Source of the DNA: Mangrovimicrobium sp033283385
GTDB taxonomy: Bacteria > Pseudomonadota > Gammaproteobacteria > Pseudomonadales > Halieaceae
Assembly: GCA_033283385.1 (NCBI GenBank)
Contig: JAWMQQ010000001.1
Coordinates: forward strand, 682,001-746,000
Direction: 5' to 3'
Length of the DNA: 64,000 nucleotides
The translations under genes were made by a program, and so were the position numbers. The notes below the pieces were generated by a model. The model did not search any database, had not been told where the DNA came from, and saw nothing but the letters and a program-made list of their open reading frames with translations. Shown in pieces: positions 33,842-43,513 of the stretch (positions are counted from its first letter, which is position 1; the number at the start of each line of letters is the position of its first letter).

Positions 33842-34875
33842 TGCGCCACCTCCCGGCGCGAAAATCCCGAGAACGCGCCACGCAGCCACAGCTGCTGCAG
33901 CGCGAGCCCGAAGCTCAGGAGCAACGCCGCACTCAGCGGCAGGTAGCCCAGCGCGTGCCGCGGGCGGTAGCTGGCCTTGTCGAGTTCGATCGGTTCCAGC
34001 TTGTCCAGCAACTGGTAGATGCCGGCCAGTTCCTGCGGGTTGCGCGCACGGAAATACTGGCCGCCGGTAATTTTGGCGATCTGGGTCAGGCTGCTCTCGT
34101 CCAGCTCCGCCGAGGGATTGATCTGGCGTGCGCCGAAGCTGCCGCCGAACAGCCCGGGCATCAGCATGCGGTCCGCGCCGATGCCGATGGTGTAGATGCG
34201 GATGCCCAACTCGGCGGCCAGCCGGGCGGCGTCCAGCGGTTGTACGGAGCTGGCGGTGTCGCGGCCGTCGCTGAGCAGGATCAGCACGCGATGGTCCGCG
34301 GGCCGGTCCTTGAGGCGCTTTACCGCGAGGCCGATGGCGTCGCCGATGGCCGTGTCCTGTCCGGCGAAGCCGATCTGGGCCTCGTCGAGGAAGCGCTTGA
34401 CCGTCGCGGTGTCGAAGGACAGCGGCGATTGCACATAGGCCTTGCTACCGAACAGGATCAGGCCCAGCCGGTCGCCCTTGCGCTCGTCGATGAACTGCCC
34501 GCCGACCTGCTTGACCGCCTCCATGCGGCTCACCATGCGCTGGCCCGCTTTCATGTCCTGCAATTGCATGGAGCCGGAGATGTCCACGGCGAGCATCAGG
34601 TCGCGGCCGGTTTCCGGCAGTTCGATCACATCGCCGATCCACTCGGGGCGCGCCGCAGCCAGCAGCAACAGCAGCCAGATTGCCCACAGTGCCAGCAGCG
34701 CGCCGCGGCTGCCACGGGCGCCGCTGCCGCCCTGTTCCGCCGCGAGTTGCGACCACTGCTGGAAGAACGGCACGCGAATGGCCGGTTCGCGCCCGCTGGC
34801 GGGCGGCGCCAGCTTGCGCAACAGCCAGGGCAGGGGCGCGATTACCAGCAGCCAGGGCCAGAGCCATTCGATCAT
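33838..34875 (-). CDS. VWA-domain membrane protein (BatA type)
   Basis: 345 residues. Membrane helix at the N-terminus, a second near residue 55, and a C-terminal helix (ALGYLPLSAALLLSFGLALQQLW). The VWA domain has the MIDAS residues in LAVDISGSMQLQDMK and LLSDGRDTASSV. It binds divalent metal and probably a partner protein at the membrane, together with the MoxR ATPase. Overlaps the neighbours by four bases on both sides. Confidence 0.9.
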   Translation of the reverse strand: MIEWLWPWLLVIAPLPWLLRKLAPPASGREPAIRVPFFQQWSQLAAEQGGSGARGSRGALLALWAIWLLLLLAAARPEWIGDVIELPETGRDLMLAVDISGSMQLQDMKAGQRMVSRMEAVKQVGGQFIDERKGDRLGLILFGSKAYVQSPLSFDTATVKRFLDEAQIGFAGQDTAIGDAIGLAVKRLKDRPADHRVLILLSDGRDTASSVQPLDAARLAAELGIRIYTIGIGADRMLMPGLFGGSFGARQINPSAELDESSLTQIAKITGGQYFRARNPQELAGIYQLLDKLEPIELDKASYRPRHALGYLPLSAALLLSFGLALQQLWLRGAFSGFSRREVAQ

Positions 34876-35351
34876 GCGTTACCCCTGTGCTGGCGTATCC
34901 AGCGCTCGGCCAGTTGCAGGTGGCGCACCACGTCGCCGGCCGGCGGCTGCGGACGGTACTGGGCGAAGAACAGGTCGGGGTCGAAGCCGCTGTCGTCGCC
35001 GAATGCGGTATTGAGAAATTCGCACCATTCACCACCACTGGCGGCGGCCACGCTGCGCCGCGGGTAGGCGCGCAGCGCCACGCCCTTGAGCAGGCCGTTG
35101 GTGGCGGCCAGGCAGGCGATGCCGTCGCCCGCGTCGCTGTACTGTGTGCGAATGCGAGCCAGCGCGGTTAAAGCCTGGCGGCGATAGGCTCTGCGGCGCC
35201 GCCGGCGCAGGCCGAACCAGGCCAGCGCGACCAGCGCGAGCAGCAGCAGTCCCGCCAGCACCCACCAGCCCGGCGCCGGCGGCCACCAGCTGATGGCCTC
35301 CGGGGCGCGCAGGGGATGCAGTTGCTTGAGCGGATCGGCTGCGGGATTCAT
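34872..35351 (-). CDS. DUF4381 family membrane protein
   Basis: 159 residues. N-terminal LHPLRAPEAISWWPPAPGWW precedes a single membrane helix (VLAGLLLLALVALAWFGL), then a cytoplasmic arginine-rich stretch and a helical domain ending RHLQLAERWIRQH. DUF4381 is the usual small partner in MoxR/Bat operons. Role unknown. Coupled to BatA and the DUF58 gene by overlaps. Confidence 0.88.
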   Translation of the reverse strand: MNPAADPLKQLHPLRAPEAISWWPPAPGWWVLAGLLLLALVALAWFGLRRRRRRAYRRQALTALARIRTQYSDAGDGIACLAATNGLLKGVALRAYPRRSVAAASGGEWCEFLNTAFGDDSGFDPDLFFAQYRPQPPAGDVVRHLQLAERWIRQHRGNA

Positions 35352-36289
35352 CGCCGGGCGTTCCCGTAATAGGTCTGCAGCAGGCGGAAGGGCGAGTCCT
35401 GGGTCAGGCCCTGCAGTACCGGGATGCCGAGGCGCCCGAGGCGCTGCTGCAATGTGGCCTGCTCGGTTTCGCGGTCGTGCAGGAAGCGCTGGCGCAGGCG
35501 CCGGTCGGCGGTGTACAGCTCACTGCGCCGTTCGCCGTCACTCACCGCGTAGTTGCCGGCGCGGGGCAGCTGGTTCTCGAGGATGTCGTGGCAGGCCACG
35601 GCGGTGATCTGGGTGTGCTGGGCCAGTTGGTAGAGGTGTTTCCAGGCTTCTTCAGTGGCGCCGCCGCGAAAGTCGCTGACCAGGTAGATACTGCTGCCGG
35701 GGCGTGCGACACGGCGCAGGGTACCCAGCATGCCGGCAAACCCGGCGTCGTCGCTGTGCCCGGTACCGGGCAGGCCGCGATTGAACTCGACCACGCGCGA
35801 CAGCAGCGCGAGCACCGTGCGGCGCGAGCGGCGCGGCCGCAGCTCGTGGTGCGATTGCCCGTTGAACACCAGCCCGCCGACCCGGTCGCCGCCCTCCAGC
35901 GCGGCCCAGGCGAGCAGGGCGGCGAAGTGTGCGGCGAGGACGCTCTTGAAGCAGTGGCGGGAGCCGAAGAACATGTCGGGCCGCTGGTCGACGACCAGCA
36001 GCACGGGCCGCTCGCGCTCCTCGCGGAACAGCTTGGTGTGCGCGTCGCCGCTGCGGGCGGTGACCCGCCAGTCGATGCTGCGGATGTCGTCTCCGGCCTG
36101 GTAGGCGCGCACTTCATCGAAATCGATGCCGCGGCCGCGGAAGTTCGACTTGTTCGCGCCGGCGAGATTGGCCAGCGCGCGGCTGCGGCGGGCGAGCTTC
36201 AGCTGCCTGGCGACGAAGCGCAGGGCGATCAGCGTGTCCAGTTCCGCGTAGGCGCCACTGGCGGGGGTATCGACCAACTCCGTTTGCAT
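35348..36289 (-). CDS. DUF58 domain protein of the MoxR operon
   Basis: 313 residues. The RGRGIDFDEVRAYQAGDDIRSIDWRVTARSG motif is the DUF58 signature, followed by a VWA-like fold with VLLVVDQRPDMFFGS and VSDFRGG. It probably acts with the MoxR ATPase, lying 15 bases after it. No signal peptide or clear membrane helix. Starts at ATG 36289. Confidence 0.9.
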   Translation of the reverse strand: MQTELVDTPASGAYAELDTLIALRFVARQLKLARRSRALANLAGANKSNFRGRGIDFDEVRAYQAGDDIRSIDWRVTARSGDAHTKLFREERERPVLLVVDQRPDMFFGSRHCFKSVLAAHFAALLAWAALEGGDRVGGLVFNGQSHHELRPRRSRRTVLALLSRVVEFNRGLPGTGHSDDAGFAGMLGTLRRVARPGSSIYLVSDFRGGATEEAWKHLYQLAQHTQITAVACHDILENQLPRAGNYAVSDGERRSELYTADRRLRQRFLHDRETEQATLQQRLGRLGIPVLQGLTQDSPFRLLQTYYGNARR

Positions 36290-36304
36290 CGGTTTTACCA
36301 GGCC

Positions 36305-37261
36305 TCAGCCCACCGGCACGAGGGCGAGCAGCTCGCGGGTGACCTGGTCCGGGGTGACGCCGGCCGCCTCCGCCTCGAAACTCAGCAGCAGGCGGTGGCG
36401 CAGGACGTCCGCAGCCACTGCCTGCACGTCGTCGGGACCGACGAAATCGCGCCCGGCCAGCCAGGCGTGCGCGCGCGCACAGCGGTCCAGCGCGATCGTC
36501 GCGCGCGGGCTGCCGCCGTAGTCCACCCAGTGCGCCAGCTGTTCGCTGTAGCTGCCGGGCGCGCGGGTGGCCATGATCAGTTGCACGATGTACTGCTCGA
36601 CCGGGGGCGCCATGTGCAGGTCCAGCACCTCGCGGCGCGCGGCGAAGATGGTTTCCTGCGACACCGGTGTGGGCCTGTCGGCACTGCTGCCGCTGGCCTC
36701 GGTGCGGGTCAGGCGCAGGATGCGGGCCTCGGACTCCGCGTCGGGGTAGTCCACGTTGACGTGCAGCAGGAAGCGATCGAGCTGCGCCTCGGGCAGCGGG
36801 TAGGTGCCCTCCTGCTCGATCGGGTTTTGCGTGGCCATCACCAGGAACAGCTGCGGCAGCTCGTAGGTGCGCGAGCCGACACTGACCTGGCGTTCCGCCA
36901 TCGCCTCCAGCAGCGCGGACTGCACCTTTGCCGGCGCCCGGTTGATCTCGTCTGCCAGTACCAGGTTGTGGAAGATCGGCCCGGGCTGGAATTCGAAGGT
37001 TCCCTGCTGCGGGCGGTAGATGTCGGTGCCGGTGACATCGCCCGGCAGCAGGTCCGGGGTGAATTGTATGCGTTGGAAGTTGCCTTCCAGGCCCTCCGCC
37101 AGGCTCTTCACCGCGCGGGTCTTGGCGAGGCCGGGAGCGCCCTCGACCAGCAAGTGGCCATCTGCAAGCAGGGCGATGATGAGGCGTTGGACGAGATGGG
37201 ACTGGCCAATGATCTGGCCGCTGAGCCACTCCTGGAGGGCTCGCAATTCAGCGCTGGTCAC
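36305..37261 (-). CDS. MoxR-family AAA+ ATPase
   Basis: 318 residues. Walker A VEGAPGLAKTRAVKSLA, Walker B LVLADEINRAPAKVQSALLEAM, sensor-1 LFLVMATQNPIEQEGTYPLPEAQLDRFLLHV and the C-terminal lid with PRATIALDRCARAHA. A chaperone-like ATPase that usually works with VWA proteins to mature or insert metal or cofactors. First gene of the minus-strand MoxR-DUF58-DUF4381-BatA-BatB/TPR-BatD operon, which matches Pseudomonas order next to NAD-glutamate dehydrogenase. Confidence 0.94.
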   Translation of the reverse strand: MTSAELRALQEWLSGQIIGQSHLVQRLIIALLADGHLLVEGAPGLAKTRAVKSLAEGLEGNFQRIQFTPDLLPGDVTGTDIYRPQQGTFEFQPGPIFHNLVLADEINRAPAKVQSALLEAMAERQVSVGSRTYELPQLFLVMATQNPIEQEGTYPLPEAQLDRFLLHVNVDYPDAESEARILRLTRTEASGSSADRPTPVSQETIFAARREVLDLHMAPPVEQYIVQLIMATRAPGSYSEQLAHWVDYGGSPRATIALDRCARAHAWLAGRDFVGPDDVQAVAADVLRHRLLLSFEAEAAGVTPDQVTRELLALVPVG

Positions 37262-37540
37262 GCGGTCTCCTGTTTGCGGTTGATTATTCCAATGTAATCG
37301 GCTGTTCCGGTGGGACTACCTGTGCCGATGTGATCGCCGGCCCGCATTGTAACGCACTTTTCCGGCGTTTCCGGCGGGCTTTCCAGCCGATCCCCGGTGC
37401 GCGGCCGCAAGTGTGACTGTACCTCCCTGCAAAAGTTCACACGGCATCGGACAGCGATTGCGCTAGACTTGTGGCGAGGTGTCCGAACCCGCAATCGGAT
37501 GCCGGCAGCAACCACAGAAAACGTACAGGAAACGGGCCAA

Positions 37541-40500
37541 ATGCTCTGGGACAACCCGAAAAAAAACCTGCTCACAGAACTCGACGAACGCATCGACAGC
37601 CACGCGGAGGAATCCGACCGCAGCTCCCTGCACAATCTCTCCGATACGCTCTACGGCCGTTTTGGCTTCGAGGACCTGCGCGGCCGCTCGGTGCAGAACC
37701 TGTACGGGTGCCTGTATTTCATCCTGCATTACATGCGCCACTGGGACGGTGACGAGCCGCGCGTGGAGTTCTTCAACCCGGGCGTGCAAAGCCACGGCTG
37801 GGACAGTGGCAATACGGTACTGCTGATCCTGTGCCGCGGTATTCCCTTCATCACCGCCTCGGTGCGCGGCGAGCTCAACCGCCGCAACCTGCCGATACAC
37901 GTGGTGACCAGCTCCAACCTCGCGGTGCGCCGGAACCCGCAGGGCGAACTGCAGGCAGTGCTCGGCCACAGTGAGGAATGCCACGAGGACTGTGAGGAAG
38001 AAGCCGTCATTTATTTCGAGTTGGGGCGTCACTCCGATCCCTCGCAGCTCGACGAGCTGCGCGACACCCTGATGGAGATCCTGAGCGAGGTAGAGCAGGT
38101 GGTCGACGACTTCGGCCCCATGTCCGAACGCCTGGACGAAGTGGCCGAGCAGGTGCGAGCCAGTGCCTGCATCGAGCAGGAGCAGCGCGCGGAGACCGAT
38201 GCCTTCCTGCAGTGGCTGCGGCAGCAACACATGACCCTGCTCGGCTACGAGTACCTGCGCGTCGAGCGCGACGGCATGCATCCTGCGGTCGTCGCCGAGG
38301 AGGATAAAAGCCTGGGCCTGTTGCGCCACCGGTCGACTCGCGGGGTAACGGACCTGGAGGCGGATATCACCCACATGAGCGTGGAGGAACTGCACCGGGA
38401 CCAGCTGAATTTCTCCAAGTCGCGCCAGCGCTCGCGGGTGCACCGCCTGACCTACCCGGACTACGTCGGCGTGCGCGAATTCGACGCGGACGGGGAAATC
38501 GTCGGGCAGCACCGTTTTATCGGGCTGTATACCTCGTCGGTATACACCATGCATCCCCGCTACATCCCGGTGGTGCGGCGCAAGGTCGAGGCGGTGATGG
38601 AGTTGTCCAACTCCGACTGGGCGGAGCACGAAACCCGCGAACTGGCGCGGGTGCTCGAGCTCTACCCGCGGGACGAGCTGTTCCAGTCCAGCGTGGGCGA
38701 GCTGTATACCGCGGTGAATGCGATCAACCGTATCCAGGAGCGGCGGCAGACGCGCCTGTTCGTGCGCCGCGACTTCCACGGCAAGTTCGTCAGCTGCATC
38801 GTCTACGTTCCCCGCGACCGCTACACCACCGAACTGCGCGAGAAAATCGAGGGGATTCTCGCCGCCGCATTCCAGGCCGAGGAATCCGAGTTCACCACGC
38901 TGTTCTCCGAATCCATCCTGGTGCGCGTGTATTTCGTGTTGCGGGTCAACCCCGCGCTCAACCTCGATGTCGACAGCGCGGAGCTGGAGGAGTCCGTCGT
39001 ACAGGCGGCACTGGCCTGGGAGGACCGCCTGCGCATCCGGCTGGTGGAGGAGTTCGGCGAGGAACTGGGCTACGAGTATTGCGAGCAACTGGGCCGCGGC
39101 TTCCCCGCCGGCTACCGCGACGACTTCGACCCGCGCATGGCGGTGGCGGACTTCCGCAAGCTGCTGCAGCTGATGCGCGGCGAACCCCTGGCGATGTCGC
39201 TCTATCGCCAGCCCGAGGACACCGAGCAGGTACTGCGCCTGCGCCTGTGCCACGCCGGCGACAGCCTGCCCCTGTCCGATGTGCTGCCGATACTGGAAAA
39301 CCTGGGCCTGCGGGTGGTCTCCGAGCGGCCCTACGAGATTCGCGCCACCGACGGCAACAGTTACTGGGTGCAGGAGTTCAGCATGCTCTACTGCCTCGCC
39401 CAGCACATCGATCTGGAGGAGGTGAAGGACGAATTCGAGGACGCCTTCGCGCGCATCTGGTTCGGCGAGGCGGAGAGCGACTCCTTCAACCGGCTGCTGA
39501 TCGGCACCCGGCTGAACTGGCGGGAAATCGCGTTGTTGCGCGCCTATGCGCGCTACCTGAGGCAACTCAATTTCCCCTACAGCGTGGAGTACATCGCCGA
39601 AACCATGGCGGACCACCTGGAGATCACCGCGCTGATCGTCGAGTTGTTCCTGACCCGCTTCTCGCCGGTATTCGACGGTGACGAGGACTGGCGCGGCGAG
39701 CGTGAACTCGATGTGGAGCAGCGTATTCTCACCTCGCTGGAACAGGTTGAGAACCTGGGCCAGGACCGCATCATTCGCCAGTACGTCAAGCTGATAAAGG
39801 CGACCCTGCGCAGCAACTTCTTCCAGCAGGACACCAGCGGCAACCTGAAGTCCTATCTCTCGCTGAAGCTCAAGCCCTCCGCCATACCGGAGGTGCCGCG
39901 GCCGGTGCCGATGTACGAGATTTTCGTCTACTCGCCGCGGATGGAGGGTGTGCACCTGCGCGGCGGCAAGGTGGCCCGCGGCGGCCTGCGCTGGTCCGAC
40001 CGGCTGGAGGATTTCCGCACCGAGGTGCTGGGACTGGTGAAGGCCCAGCAGGTGAAGAACGCGGTGATCGTGCCGGTGGGGGCCAAGGGCGGCTTTGTCG
40101 CGCGGCAGCTGAACGCGGACATGAGCCGCGACGAGATGCAGGCCGAGGCTATCGAGTGCTACAAGCTGTTCATCCGCGGCCTGCTGGACATTACCGACAA
40201 CCGCGGCGAGGTCTCCATCGTCCGTCCGCCCTACGTCGTAGCCAAGGACGACGACGATCCCTACCTGGTGGTCGCTGCGGACAAGGGCACCGCGAGTTTT
40301 TCCGATATCGCCAACAGCATCTCGGCGGAGTACGACTTCTGGCTGGGTGACGCCTTTGCCTCAGGGGGCAGCGCCGGCTACGACCACAAGAAGATGGGCA
40401 TTACCGCGCGCGGCGCCTGGGTGTCGGTGCAGCGGCACTTCCGCGAAATGGACATCGACGTACAGGGTACGGATTTCACCGTGGTGGGCATCGGCGACAT

Positions 40501-42400
40501 GTCCGGTGACGTGTTCGGCAACGGCATGCTGATGACGCCGCATATCCGCTTGGTGGCGGCCTTCAACCACCTGCATATCTTCATCGACCCCGAGCCCGAC
40601 GCCGCCGCCGGCTATGCCGAGCGGCAGCGGCTGTTCGACCTGCCGCGCTCCAGCTGGGGCGACTACGACCGCTCGCTGATCTCCGCAGGCGGCGGGGTGT
40701 TCTCGCGCAGCGCCAAGTCCATCGCCATCACGCCGGAAATGGGCCGTCGCTTCGGTATCGAGGCGCAGCACCTGACCCCCAACGAGTTGATCAACTACCT
40801 GTTGCGCGCACAGGTGGACCTGCTGTGGAACGGCGGCATCGGCACCTACGTCAAGGCGTCGACAGAGACCCACCTCGCGGTGGGCGACAAGACCAACGAC
40901 GCCCTGCGGGTCGACGGCCGCGACCTGCGCTGCAAGGTGGTGGGCGAGGGCGGAAACCTCGGCCTCACCCAGCTGGCGCGGGTGGAGTACGCGCTGTCCG
41001 GCGGCCGGGTGAACACGGACTTCATCGACAACGCCGGCGGCGTGGACTGCTCCGACCACGAGGTCAACATCAAGATCCTGCTCAATGCGGTGGTCGCCCG
41101 CGGCGATCTCACCGGCAAGCAGCGCAACCAGCTGCTGGAGGAAATGACCGACGCGGTCGCCGAACTGGTGCTGCGCGACAATTACCGCCAGGTGCAGGCC
41201 ATCAGCCTGGTCGAGACCCAGGCGGAAGACCGCTTCGGCGAGTACCGTCGCTTCGTCGACCTGATGGACCAGGCCGGCCGCATCGACCGGGCGCTGGAGT
41301 TCCTGCCGTCGGACGAGGAGCTGACGGAGCGGCGCAATCGCGGGCAGAGCTTCTCACGGCCCGAGCTTTGCGTGCTGGTGTCCTACAGCAAGGGCATCCT
41401 CAAGGAACACCTGATGAACTCCGACCTGGACAGCGATCCGCACCTGGCGGACGTGGTCAAGACCGCCTTCCCGGAGCGCCTGGTCGACCAGTACGAGGAG
41501 GACGTGCGCAGCCACCGCCTGCACCGCGAGATCATGGCCACCCAGCTGGCCAACGATATCGTCAACCGCATGGGCCTCAATTTCGTGATGCGCCAGACCC
41601 GCGCGACCGGCGCCTCCCACGCCGACGTGGCGCGGGCCTATATCGCGACCCTGGAGGCCTATGGGCTGCGCGAGCTGTGGGACTGGATCGAGCTGCTGGA
41701 CAACAAGGTGAGCGCCGACGTGCAGATGGACATGATGCTCAACCTGGTGCGCCTGGTGCGGCGCGGCACCCGCTGGCTGCTGCGCAACCGCCGCCACGAG
41801 CTCAGGCCCACCGCGCTGGTGGAGGAGTTCCGGCCCGGGCTGGAGCAGCTGGGAGGGGCGTTCCCGCAGATGTTGCGCGGCCGCGCGGCGGCGCAGTACG
41901 AGGAGACCCTGGCGCGCTACATCGACGCCGGCGTGGGCCGGGAGCTGGCGGAGCGGGTGGCGGGGGCCTACCAGGCCTACACCGCCCTGGGGATCATCCA
42001 GGCCGCCACGGAGAACGACGCGGCACTGGAGGACGTCGCCCGGCTGTACTTTTACATCGGCGAGCACCTGGAACTGGACTGGTTCAGCGCCCAGATTCTC
42101 GCGGCGGACGTGGACAACGAGTGGCAGGCCCTGGCCAGGGATACATACCTGGAGGACCTGGAATGGCAGCAGCGCAGCCTCGCGGTGAGCGCGCTGCGCT
42201 ACCTGGAGCCCGGCAAGGACCTGGAGGCGAGCATCGGCAACTGGGCGGCCGAGCAGGAGACCCTGCTGGGCCGCTGGCGGGCCATGCTGGCGGAGTTACA
42301 CGCCGCAGATGCCCCGGATTTCACCATGTTCGCGGTGGCGAACCGGGAGCTGCTGGATCTCGCCCAGAGCGGTAACCGGCTGGCGGAGATGCAGTCCTAG
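37541..42400 (+). CDS. NAD-specific glutamate dehydrogenase, large (180-kDa type)
   Basis: 1619 residues. Belongs to the large NAD-dependent glutamate dehydrogenases (GdhB of Pseudomonas). The catalytic region has GGLRWSDRLEDFRTEVLGLVKAQQVKNAVIVPVGAKGGF with its lysines, and the NAD-binding part VVGIGDMSGDVFGNGML. Long N-terminal regulatory and C-terminal extensions are present (HPRYIPVVRRKVEAVME; ALIDE-like helices at the end). Deaminates glutamate to 2-oxoglutarate. The ATG at 37541 is preferred for its AGGA (37527-37530); an ATG at 37499 in frame lacks a good ribosome site. Divergent from the MoxR operon with a 279-base gap. Confidence 0.94.
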   Translation: MLWDNPKKNLLTELDERIDSHAEESDRSSLHNLSDTLYGRFGFEDLRGRSVQNLYGCLYFILHYMRHWDGDEPRVEFFNPGVQSHGWDSGNTVLLILCRGIPFITASVRGELNRRNLPIHVVTSSNLAVRRNPQGELQAVLGHSEECHEDCEEEAVIYFELGRHSDPSQLDELRDTLMEILSEVEQVVDDFGPMSERLDEVAEQVRASACIEQEQRAETDAFLQWLRQQHMTLLGYEYLRVERDGMHPAVVAEEDKSLGLLRHRSTRGVTDLEADITHMSVEELHRDQLNFSKSRQRSRVHRLTYPDYVGVREFDADGEIVGQHRFIGLYTSSVYTMHPRYIPVVRRKVEAVMELSNSDWAEHETRELARVLELYPRDELFQSSVGELYTAVNAINRIQERRQTRLFVRRDFHGKFVSCIVYVPRDRYTTELREKIEGILAAAFQAEESEFTTLFSESILVRVYFVLRVNPALNLDVDSAELEESVVQAALAWEDRLRIRLVEEFGEELGYEYCEQLGRGFPAGYRDDFDPRMAVADFRKLLQLMRGEPLAMSLYRQPEDTEQVLRLRLCHAGDSLPLSDVLPILENLGLRVVSERPYEIRATDGNSYWVQEFSMLYCLAQHIDLEEVKDEFEDAFARIWFGEAESDSFNRLLIGTRLNWREIALLRAYARYLRQLNFPYSVEYIAETMADHLEITALIVELFLTRFSPVFDGDEDWRGERELDVEQRILTSLEQVENLGQDRIIRQYVKLIKATLRSNFFQQDTSGNLKSYLSLKLKPSAIPEVPRPVPMYEIFVYSPRMEGVHLRGGKVARGGLRWSDRLEDFRTEVLGLVKAQQVKNAVIVPVGAKGGFVARQLNADMSRDEMQAEAIECYKLFIRGLLDITDNRGEVSIVRPPYVVAKDDDDPYLVVAADKGTASFSDIANSISAEYDFWLGDAFASGGSAGYDHKKMGITARGAWVSVQRHFREMDIDVQGTDFTVVGIGDMSGDVFGNGMLMTPHIRLVAAFNHLHIFIDPEPDAAAGYAERQRLFDLPRSSWGDYDRSLISAGGGVFSRSAKSIAITPEMGRRFGIEAQHLTPNELINYLLRAQVDLLWNGGIGTYVKASTETHLAVGDKTNDALRVDGRDLRCKVVGEGGNLGLTQLARVEYALSGGRVNTDFIDNAGGVDCSDHEVNIKILLNAVVARGDLTGKQRNQLLEEMTDAVAELVLRDNYRQVQAISLVETQAEDRFGEYRRFVDLMDQAGRIDRALEFLPSDEELTERRNRGQSFSRPELCVLVSYSKGILKEHLMNSDLDSDPHLADVVKTAFPERLVDQYEEDVRSHRLHREIMATQLANDIVNRMGLNFVMRQTRATGASHADVARAYIATLEAYGLRELWDWIELLDNKVSADVQMDMMLNLVRLVRRGTRWLLRNRRHELRPTALVEEFRPGLEQLGGAFPQMLRGRAAAQYEETLARYIDAGVGRELAERVAGAYQAYTALGIIQAATENDAALEDVARLYFYIGEHLELDWFSAQILAADVDNEWQALARDTYLEDLEWQQRSLAVSALRYLEPGKDLEASIGNWAAEQETLLGRWRAMLAELHAADAPDFTMFAVANRELLDLAQSGNRLAEMQS

Positions 42401-42422
42401 GAGATGCGGTCCCGGGAGGAGG

Positions 42423-42626
42423 TCACAGAGCGCGAAGCTTGTGAACGCCGGAGATTCCGGTCAGGCCATCCCACTGGTCGGCGCGCCCCTCGCGCCAACC
42501 GCAGAGCCAACTCTGCCGGTGCGCGGAGTTTTCATGCGGACAGAAGTCTACACTGCGGCCAGTAACGCCAGCCTGGTAACCTTTGTCGAAAGCCCGGGAG
42601 TTCATGTCGCGCTTCTGTCTTTTCAT
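42423..42626 (-). CDS. rmf: ribosome modulation factor
   Basis: 67 residues. MKRQKRDMNSRAFDKGYQAG then VTGRSVDFCPHE and LCGWREGRADQWDG match RMF, which binds 70S ribosomes to form inactive 100S dimers in stationary phase. E. coli has 55 residues; this form is slightly longer at the C-terminus. The ATG at 42626 follows a strong GGAGG seven bases upstream. It converges on the glutamate dehydrogenase gene, with 22 bases between the stops. A stationary-phase or ppGpp-controlled promoter would be expected in the 328-base gap upstream. Confidence 0.95.
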   Translation of the reverse strand: MKRQKRDMNSRAFDKGYQAGVTGRSVDFCPHENSAHRQSWLCGWREGRADQWDGLTGISGVHKLRAL

Positions 42627-42954
42627 ATAACAGCCTCCGTGTCCGGCGTAGACACCGCCCGGTGGCCGCGAGAGTCGCGTTACGCCCACCTGGGCGGTGG
42701 TCGATCGAAGTAGTGTGTTGCTTGTATAAGGCGTAAATGACGCGAAGTTATACAGAGATGGGTGCCCGTGGGCACACCCTCATGAAAACAAAGGGTCCGG
42801 GCGAGCGCCAACAATGATTTGTTCTGAGGGTCGTCACCCCATATAACAAAACGGCCATGAGGACCCATTTTTCAAAAAAAGTGGGGTTTGCCTAGTCCGT
42901 CACAAATTCACTTGATAGGATTGGTCCCCCGGATTGAGCGAGGTGAGCATCCCG
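42627..42954. other. gap between rmf and the bactofilin operon, without a gene
   Basis: This 328-base stretch is AT-richer than its surroundings and holds the divergent starts of rmf and the bactofilin gene. I see a small hairpin at about 42762-42775 (GTGCC/GGCAC around a CGTG loop) and an imperfect inverted repeat at 42860-42895 (CCCATTTTT against AAAAAGTGGGG). No reading frame with coding character and no clear known riboswitch. Confidence 0.5.
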
Positions 42955-43497
42955 ATGTTTGAACGTAACAAGAACCGGCAGGGGGCGCAGACACCGGAGC
43001 CTGCGAGTGCCCAGCCCAGCCCCCCGCCCGCCGCACCGGCGAGCCCGAAACCGGCAATTACCACGAGGAGTAACGCGATGATCGGACCCAGCATCGAGAT
43101 TAAAGGCAGCGTCAGCGGTGATGAAGACCTCGTCATCCAGGGCAAGGTCGAGGGTACCATCGACCTCGGCGCCCACGAGGTGACCGTAGGTGAGAGCGGC
43201 CGCGTCAACGCGGACATTACCGCGCGTACGGTGCGTATCGATGGCGAGGTTTCAGGCGATGTTCGCGGCACCGAAAAGGTGGTGATCTCCAAGACGGGTA
43301 ACGTCAAGGGCAACATCATCGCACCGCGCATGACGCTGGAAGACGGCGCCATCTTCAAGGGCTCCATCGACATGGACCCGGGCGAGTCACCGGCCAAGGT
43401 CTCCCTTGCACCCAAGACCCCCGGCGCAGCCCCCGCGGCTCCCGCTGCGGGCTCCGGCGGCGACAAGAATCCCGGTCTCGACCTGAAACAGGGCTAA
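42955..43497 (+). CDS. bactofilin (polymer-forming cytoskeletal protein)
   Basis: 180 residues. A short proline/alanine-rich N-terminus (residues 10-45) precedes a right-handed beta-helix with repeating strands (IEIKGSVSGDEDLVIQGKVEGTID, VTVGESGRVNADITARTVRIDGEVSGDV, VVISKTGNVKGNIIAPRMTLEDGAIFKG), then an Ala/Pro tail. Bactofilins polymerise without nucleotides and scaffold cell-shape or peptidoglycan enzymes. The ATG at 42955 has AGGTGAG seven bases upstream. Followed 16 bases later by an uncharacterised gene on the same strand. Confidence 0.93.
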   Translation: MFERNKNRQGAQTPEPASAQPSPPPAAPASPKPAITTRSNAMIGPSIEIKGSVSGDEDLVIQGKVEGTIDLGAHEVTVGESGRVNADITARTVRIDGEVSGDVRGTEKVVISKTGNVKGNIIAPRMTLEDGAIFKGSIDMDPGESPAKVSLAPKTPGAAPAAPAAGSGGDKNPGLDLKQG

Positions 43498-43513
43498 AAA
43501 GGACGGCATTTCG

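Noticed and set aside
37463..39955. 830-codon frame antisense to the glutamate dehydrogenase
   Set aside because: Explained by codon-position GC bias on the coding strand; no start signal or motif.
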